A DNA stretch of 64,000 bases, taken from NCBI RefSeq assembly GCF_006351925.1, contig NZ_CP040924.1, positions 1,324,001 to 1,388,000 of the forward strand, read 5' to 3'. Every line of letters begins with the position of its first letter. The stretch's first letter is position 1. The notes beneath the pieces are model-generated. The model saw only the letters and a program-made list of their open reading frames with translations, was not told the origin of the DNA and searched no databases. A program made the position numbers and the translations under genes. Positions 60,550 through 64,000 of this stretch are shown piece after piece. The DNA comes from Clostridium thermarum. Lineage in GTDB: Bacteria > Bacillota > Clostridia > Clostridiales > Clostridiaceae.

Positions 60550-62505
60550 ATGAATAAGGATGAAAATATGAAAAGCAGTTATGATGTCACGGATTTGACA
60601 TCCTTAGAAAAGCTAGAGCCGGTAAGAGTGAGGCCGGGAATGTATATCGGTTCAACAGGCAGTAAAGGACTTCATCACTGCATATGGGAAGTGCTGGACA
60701 ATGCCATTGATGAAATATCCAATGGCTATGGGGATAAGGCAACTGTTATCCTAAACAAGGATAAGAGTGTAACCATTATTGACAATGGGAGAGGAATCCC
60801 TACCGGCATACATCCTGTTAAGAAAAAGTCTGGTGTTGAGATGGTTTATACTGAGCTCCATACCGGCGGAAAGTTTGATAATAAGAACTACAAGACCTCC
60901 GGTGGACTGCACGGTGTAGGTGCAGCGGTGGTGAACGCGCTGTCTGAGTGGCTGGAGGTAGAGGTTTATCAAAACGGACATGTATATAGACAGCGTTTTG
61001 AGTACGCTTATGATAAGTCCTTGAAAAAGATGATGCCCGGCACCCCGGTGACAGAACTTGAAATTGTGGGAAAAAGCAATGAAACCGGTACAAAGGTGAC
61101 CTTTCTGCCTGATAAAAAGGTTTTTACCACTACGGAATTTAAATGGGAAGTAATTGACGAAAGACTTCAAGAACTGTCCTTTCAGAATAAGGGTATAACT
61201 CTTATACTTATAGACAACAGAAAGGATGAACCCGTTGAGAAAACCTATCACTCTGAGAGAGGACTCCTAGACTTCATAGACTATCTGAATGAAAGTAAAA
61301 CTGTACTCCATCAGCAGCCCATCCTATTCGAGGGTGAAAGAGAAGTAAACGGCTTGTTTTTATATGCTGAAGTTTGTGTTCAGTTCACAGATTCCTCTAC
61401 AGAATACATAGCAAGCTATGTAAATAACATCCCTACCACTGAAGCTGGTACCCATGAGTCAGGTTTTAAGACAGGTATGACCAGAGCCTTCAAGGAATGG
61501 GCTAAAAAATTGAATATTATAAAAGAAAAGGATAAGGAATTTGAAGGGGACGACCTAAGAGAAGGTATGACGGCCATTGTGAGAATTAAGCTGTCAAATC
61601 CGATTTTTGAAGGCCAAACTAAGACTAAGCTCGGCAACAATGAAGCCTACACTATGATGAACGATTTAAGCTACACTAAATTCTCAGAGTGGATTGAGGA
61701 CAATAAAGAAGTAGCTTCCGGTATTATAACCAATGCAGTGGAGGCGGCGGCTAGAAGAGAGAAAATTAGGAAGATTAACGAAGCAGAAAAGAAAAAGATA
61801 GGAAAGGGTGCTGCCCCACTGGCAGGAAAGATTGCCGTATGTACTATGAAAGACCCTGAGTACTGTGAGTTCATAATTGTTGAGGGAGATTCCGCCGGAG
61901 GAAGTGCTAAACAGGCCAGGGACAGGAGGTTCCAAACCATAATGCCTTCTAAGGGTAAGATTATGAATACGGAAAAGCAGAAGCTGGAGAATGTACTTGC
62001 CAGCGAGGAGCTAAAGATCTTCAACGCAGCTATAGGAACCGGTGTTTTGGATAACTACAATGAGAAGGACTTGAGATACAACAAGATCATAATCATGAGC
62101 GATGCGGACGTGGATGGCTATCACATTAGAACCCTATGGATGACCTATATCTATAGATATATGAGGCCTTTAATAACCAATGGACATCTTTATATGGCCC
62201 TACCACCCTTGTACAAGGTCTATAAGCAAACTAAGAAGGGTGACATTGTTCAGTATGCCTATAGTGACGAAGAATTGGAGAAGGTTAAAAAGGCAGTGGG
62301 CAAGGGGGCATTAATTCAAAGATATAAGGGACTGGGAGAAATGAATCCTGACCAGCTTTGGGAAACCACACTAAATCCGGAGACAAGAACCCTGCAGCAG
62401 GTAACCATTGAAGATGCCTCTAAGGCTGAGAAGATGATATCCCTTCTCATGGGTGATGTGGTAGAACCAAGAAAAAATTATATGTATAAGTACGCTGAAT
62501 TTTAA
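60550..62505 (+). CDS. parE: DNA topoisomerase IV subunit B (ParE/GyrB family)
   Basis: ATPase subunit of a type II topoisomerase that decatenates or relaxes DNA. The ~651 residues have the GHKL ATPase site (EVLDNAIDE, DNGRGIPTGIHP, GGLHGVGAAVVNALS), a transducer domain, and the C-terminal TOPRIM with EGDSAGGSAKQARDR and DADVDGYHI. Length fits ParE or GyrB. It is followed at once by a GyrA/ParC-type gene, and the distance from dnaA/recF genes argues for topoisomerase IV. The ATG at 60550 has AGGGGG nine bases upstream; the frame is open back to 60502. Confidence 0.9.
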   Translation: MNKDENMKSSYDVTDLTSLEKLEPVRVRPGMYIGSTGSKGLHHCIWEVLDNAIDEISNGYGDKATVILNKDKSVTIIDNGRGIPTGIHPVKKKSGVEMVYTELHTGGKFDNKNYKTSGGLHGVGAAVVNALSEWLEVEVYQNGHVYRQRFEYAYDKSLKKMMPGTPVTELEIVGKSNETGTKVTFLPDKKVFTTTEFKWEVIDERLQELSFQNKGITLILIDNRKDEPVEKTYHSERGLLDFIDYLNESKTVLHQQPILFEGEREVNGLFLYAEVCVQFTDSSTEYIASYVNNIPTTEAGTHESGFKTGMTRAFKEWAKKLNIIKEKDKEFEGDDLREGMTAIVRIKLSNPIFEGQTKTKLGNNEAYTMMNDLSYTKFSEWIEDNKEVASGIITNAVEAAARREKIRKINEAEKKKIGKGAAPLAGKIAVCTMKDPEYCEFIIVEGDSAGGSAKQARDRRFQTIMPSKGKIMNTEKQKLENVLASEELKIFNAAIGTGVLDNYNEKDLRYNKIIIMSDADVDGYHIRTLWMTYIYRYMRPLITNGHLYMALPPLYKVYKQTKKGDIVQYAYSDEELEKVKKAVGKGALIQRYKGLGEMNPDQLWETTLNPETRTLQQVTIEDASKAEKMISLLMGDVVEPRKNYMYKYAEF

Positions 62506-62523
62506 CGGATTGGAGAAGATAGA

Positions 62524-64000
62524 ATGGTAAAGAAGAGCAACGGAATTCCAAGGGACAATAATATTATCAGGGTGCCCTTGGAAGAGGCTATGCCGGACAA
62601 CTATCTGCCTTATGCTGTGGAGGTTGCAAAGGATAGAGCCCTTCCAGACGTCAGGGATGGACTAAAGCCGGTTCATAGAAGGATCTTATATGGAGCACAT
62701 TTGCTGAGAGCTACGCCGGATAAGCCCTATTATAAGTCTGCAAGAATTGTGGGAGACATTTTGGGTAAGTTTCATCCTCATGGAGATTCCTCCGTATATG
62801 ATGCCATGGTTATTCTGGCGCAAGACTTCACCACCAGAAAGCCTTTGATTGATGGCCATGGTAACTGGGGGTCTATAGACGGTGACAGTGCTGCAGCCAT
62901 GCGTTACACTGAGGCAAGATTGACTCCCATAGCCATGGAGATGATCAGGGATATAGATAAGGATGTAGTGAATATGGTAGCCAATTACTCCGACTCGGAA
63001 TTGGAGCCGGAGGTACTTCCAAGCCGATATCCAAATCTACTTGTAAATGGAGCCTTTGGTATAGCTGTAGGCCTTGCAACCAATATTCCACCACATAATT
63101 TGAGGGAAGTTGTACAGGGCTTGATAGCCTGTATTGATAACAGAGAGATTACTACCAAAGAACTGATGGAGTATATTAAAGGTCCGGATCTACCTACCGG
63201 TGGCATACTTATAGGAAAGAACTCTCTCCTGTCCGCCTACGAAACCGGGGAAGGTAGGGTTACCCTAAGGGTTAAGGCCAGTATAGAAAAATTGGAAACC
63301 GGAAGGCTTGGTATTGTGATAACTGAATTTCCCTATAGAAAAAATAAGGCCAAGATCTTGCAGACCATTTCTGAGATGACTGGTGATAAAAAGCATTCCA
63401 AGGCGCTGGAGGCAATCACAGACATAAGAGATGAATCTGATAGAAACGGTATAAGAGCAGTTATAGAATTCAGAAAGTCTACGGACTATGAAACAGCAGA
63501 TAAGGTTTTGAAATACCTATATAAGAAAACAGACCTGCAGAGTAATTTAAGCTTTAACATGGTTGCCTTAACTAAAGGCAAGCCTGAGACCTTAGGGCTG
63601 AAGAGCATATTGATGCACTATTTGGATCACCAGAAAGAGGTAATTACCCGAAGGACTCAAAGGGAACTGGATATGGCAGAAAAAAGGTTCCATATCGTAG
63701 AGGGCTTTATTAAGGCTATTGATATTATGGATGAAATAATAGAAACCATAAGGGCCTCCATATCCAAAAAAGATGCTCAGGAAAAGCTGGTTCAAAAGTT
63801 TGGTTTTAGTGAACTACAGGCAGAAGCAATCCTTGAGTTAATGCTGTATAGGCTTACTGGCTTGGAGATAAAAGTATTTGAAAAAGAATATAAGGATTTG
63901 GAAAAGCTCATTGCCAAATTGAGAAAAATCTTGGGCAGCGAAAAGGAACTATTAAAGGTTATTAAGGATGAGCTTCTTGAAATAGTAGAAAAGTTTGGTG
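62524..64000 (+). CDS. parC: DNA topoisomerase IV subunit A (ParC/GyrA family), partial at window end
   Basis: DNA-breaking and religating subunit. The frame runs from ATG 62524 with TTGGAGAAG upstream past the last base of the window, giving about 492 residues. Catalytic Tyr128 is in AAMRYTEARL. The quinolone-resistance region reads HPHGDSSVYDAM with Ser89 and Asp93 in the positions of GyrA Ser83 and Asp87, the wild-type residues. The YPNLLVNGAFGIAVGLATNIPPHN segment is typical. It overlaps nothing and starts 18 bases after parE. The C-terminal DNA-wrapping domain is outside the window. Confidence 0.92.
   Translation, partial: MVKKSNGIPRDNNIIRVPLEEAMPDNYLPYAVEVAKDRALPDVRDGLKPVHRRILYGAHLLRATPDKPYYKSARIVGDILGKFHPHGDSSVYDAMVILAQDFTTRKPLIDGHGNWGSIDGDSAAAMRYTEARLTPIAMEMIRDIDKDVVNMVANYSDSELEPEVLPSRYPNLLVNGAFGIAVGLATNIPPHNLREVVQGLIACIDNREITTKELMEYIKGPDLPTGGILIGKNSLLSAYETGEGRVTLRVKASIEKLETGRLGIVITEFPYRKNKAKILQTISEMTGDKKHSKALEAITDIRDESDRNGIRAVIEFRKSTDYETADKVLKYLYKKTDLQSNLSFNMVALTKGKPETLGLKSILMHYLDHQKEVITRRTQRELDMAEKRFHIVEGFIKAIDIMDEIIETIRASISKKDAQEKLVQKFGFSELQAEAILELMLYRLTGLEIKVFEKEYKDLEKLIAKLRKILGSEKELLKVIKDELLEIVEKFG

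Overview
The window is a chromosomal segment of a low-GC, spore-forming, Gram-positive anaerobe, most likely a Clostridium or close relative. The gene order dgt-like, dnaG, sigA, trmK, nif3-like, rnpB is typical of clostridia. Strong purine-rich ribosome binding sites, a butyrate kinase, a spore-germination gene remnant and AT-rich intergenic DNA agree with that. The species cannot be named from the sequence alone.

Layout. (1) 1-6475: housekeeping block with a dGTPase-like 3' end, primase, main sigma factor, a PH-like membrane protein, tRNA m1A22 methyltransferase, a Nif3-family protein and RNase P RNA. (2) 6886-20574: a carbohydrate locus with a GH94 phosphorylase, a YesM/YesN-type two-component system, a sugar ABC transporter (binding lipoprotein and two permeases), a GH2 beta-mannosidase-like enzyme, an IlvD/Edd sugar-acid dehydratase and a KDPG-type aldolase. 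Together they suggest import of a beta-linked oligosaccharide that contains or yields an aldonic acid, and its conversion to a 2-keto-3-deoxy acid and pyruvate. (3) 20575-33725: a group II intron 3' fragment, a cupin protein, nagB-nagR, butyrate kinase, RidA, small membrane proteins, a maltose/alpha-glucan phosphorolysis set (LacI regulator, beta-phosphoglucomutase, alpha-glucan phosphorylase, GH65 phosphorylase), an MgtC-like protein and a TSUP exporter. (4) 33864-35219: an RlmD/TrmA-type RNA methyltransferase, the last ordinary gene before the accessory region.

(5) 35220-48720 is an accretion zone of mobile and accessory DNA. It holds serine-recombinase fragments broken by two copies of one IS4-like element, a small toxin-like operon ending in a DUF4176 gene (a family tied to type VII secretion loci), an IS66 fragment, an intact IS701-like element with perfect 15-bp ends, a PadR/DUF2812 pair, a MecI/BlaR1-type pair whose sensor gene is broken, an IS3-family element, and GerC and IS982 fragments. 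(6) 48777-53718: a second sugar ABC transporter operon with tandem LacI-type operators, a chemoreceptor fragment and a LacI regulator. (7) 54041-60263: a small membrane protein, an ArsB/CitMHS-type permease, a short SSB paralogue, a two-repeat FMN-binding-like lipoprotein next to an ApbE flavin transferase, a Spx/ArsC-like protein and a membrane-anchored small protein. (8) 60550-64000: a type II topoisomerase pair, parE-like then parC-like, the latter running off the end.

The best candidates for something new are the GH94/GH2/dehydratase/aldolase locus, the orphan glycine-zipper toxin-like operon, and the lipoprotein-ApbE pair. Several regulatory dyads can be read directly from the sequence and tie regulators to targets. 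All functional statements rest on motif recognition and context; no database search was run.
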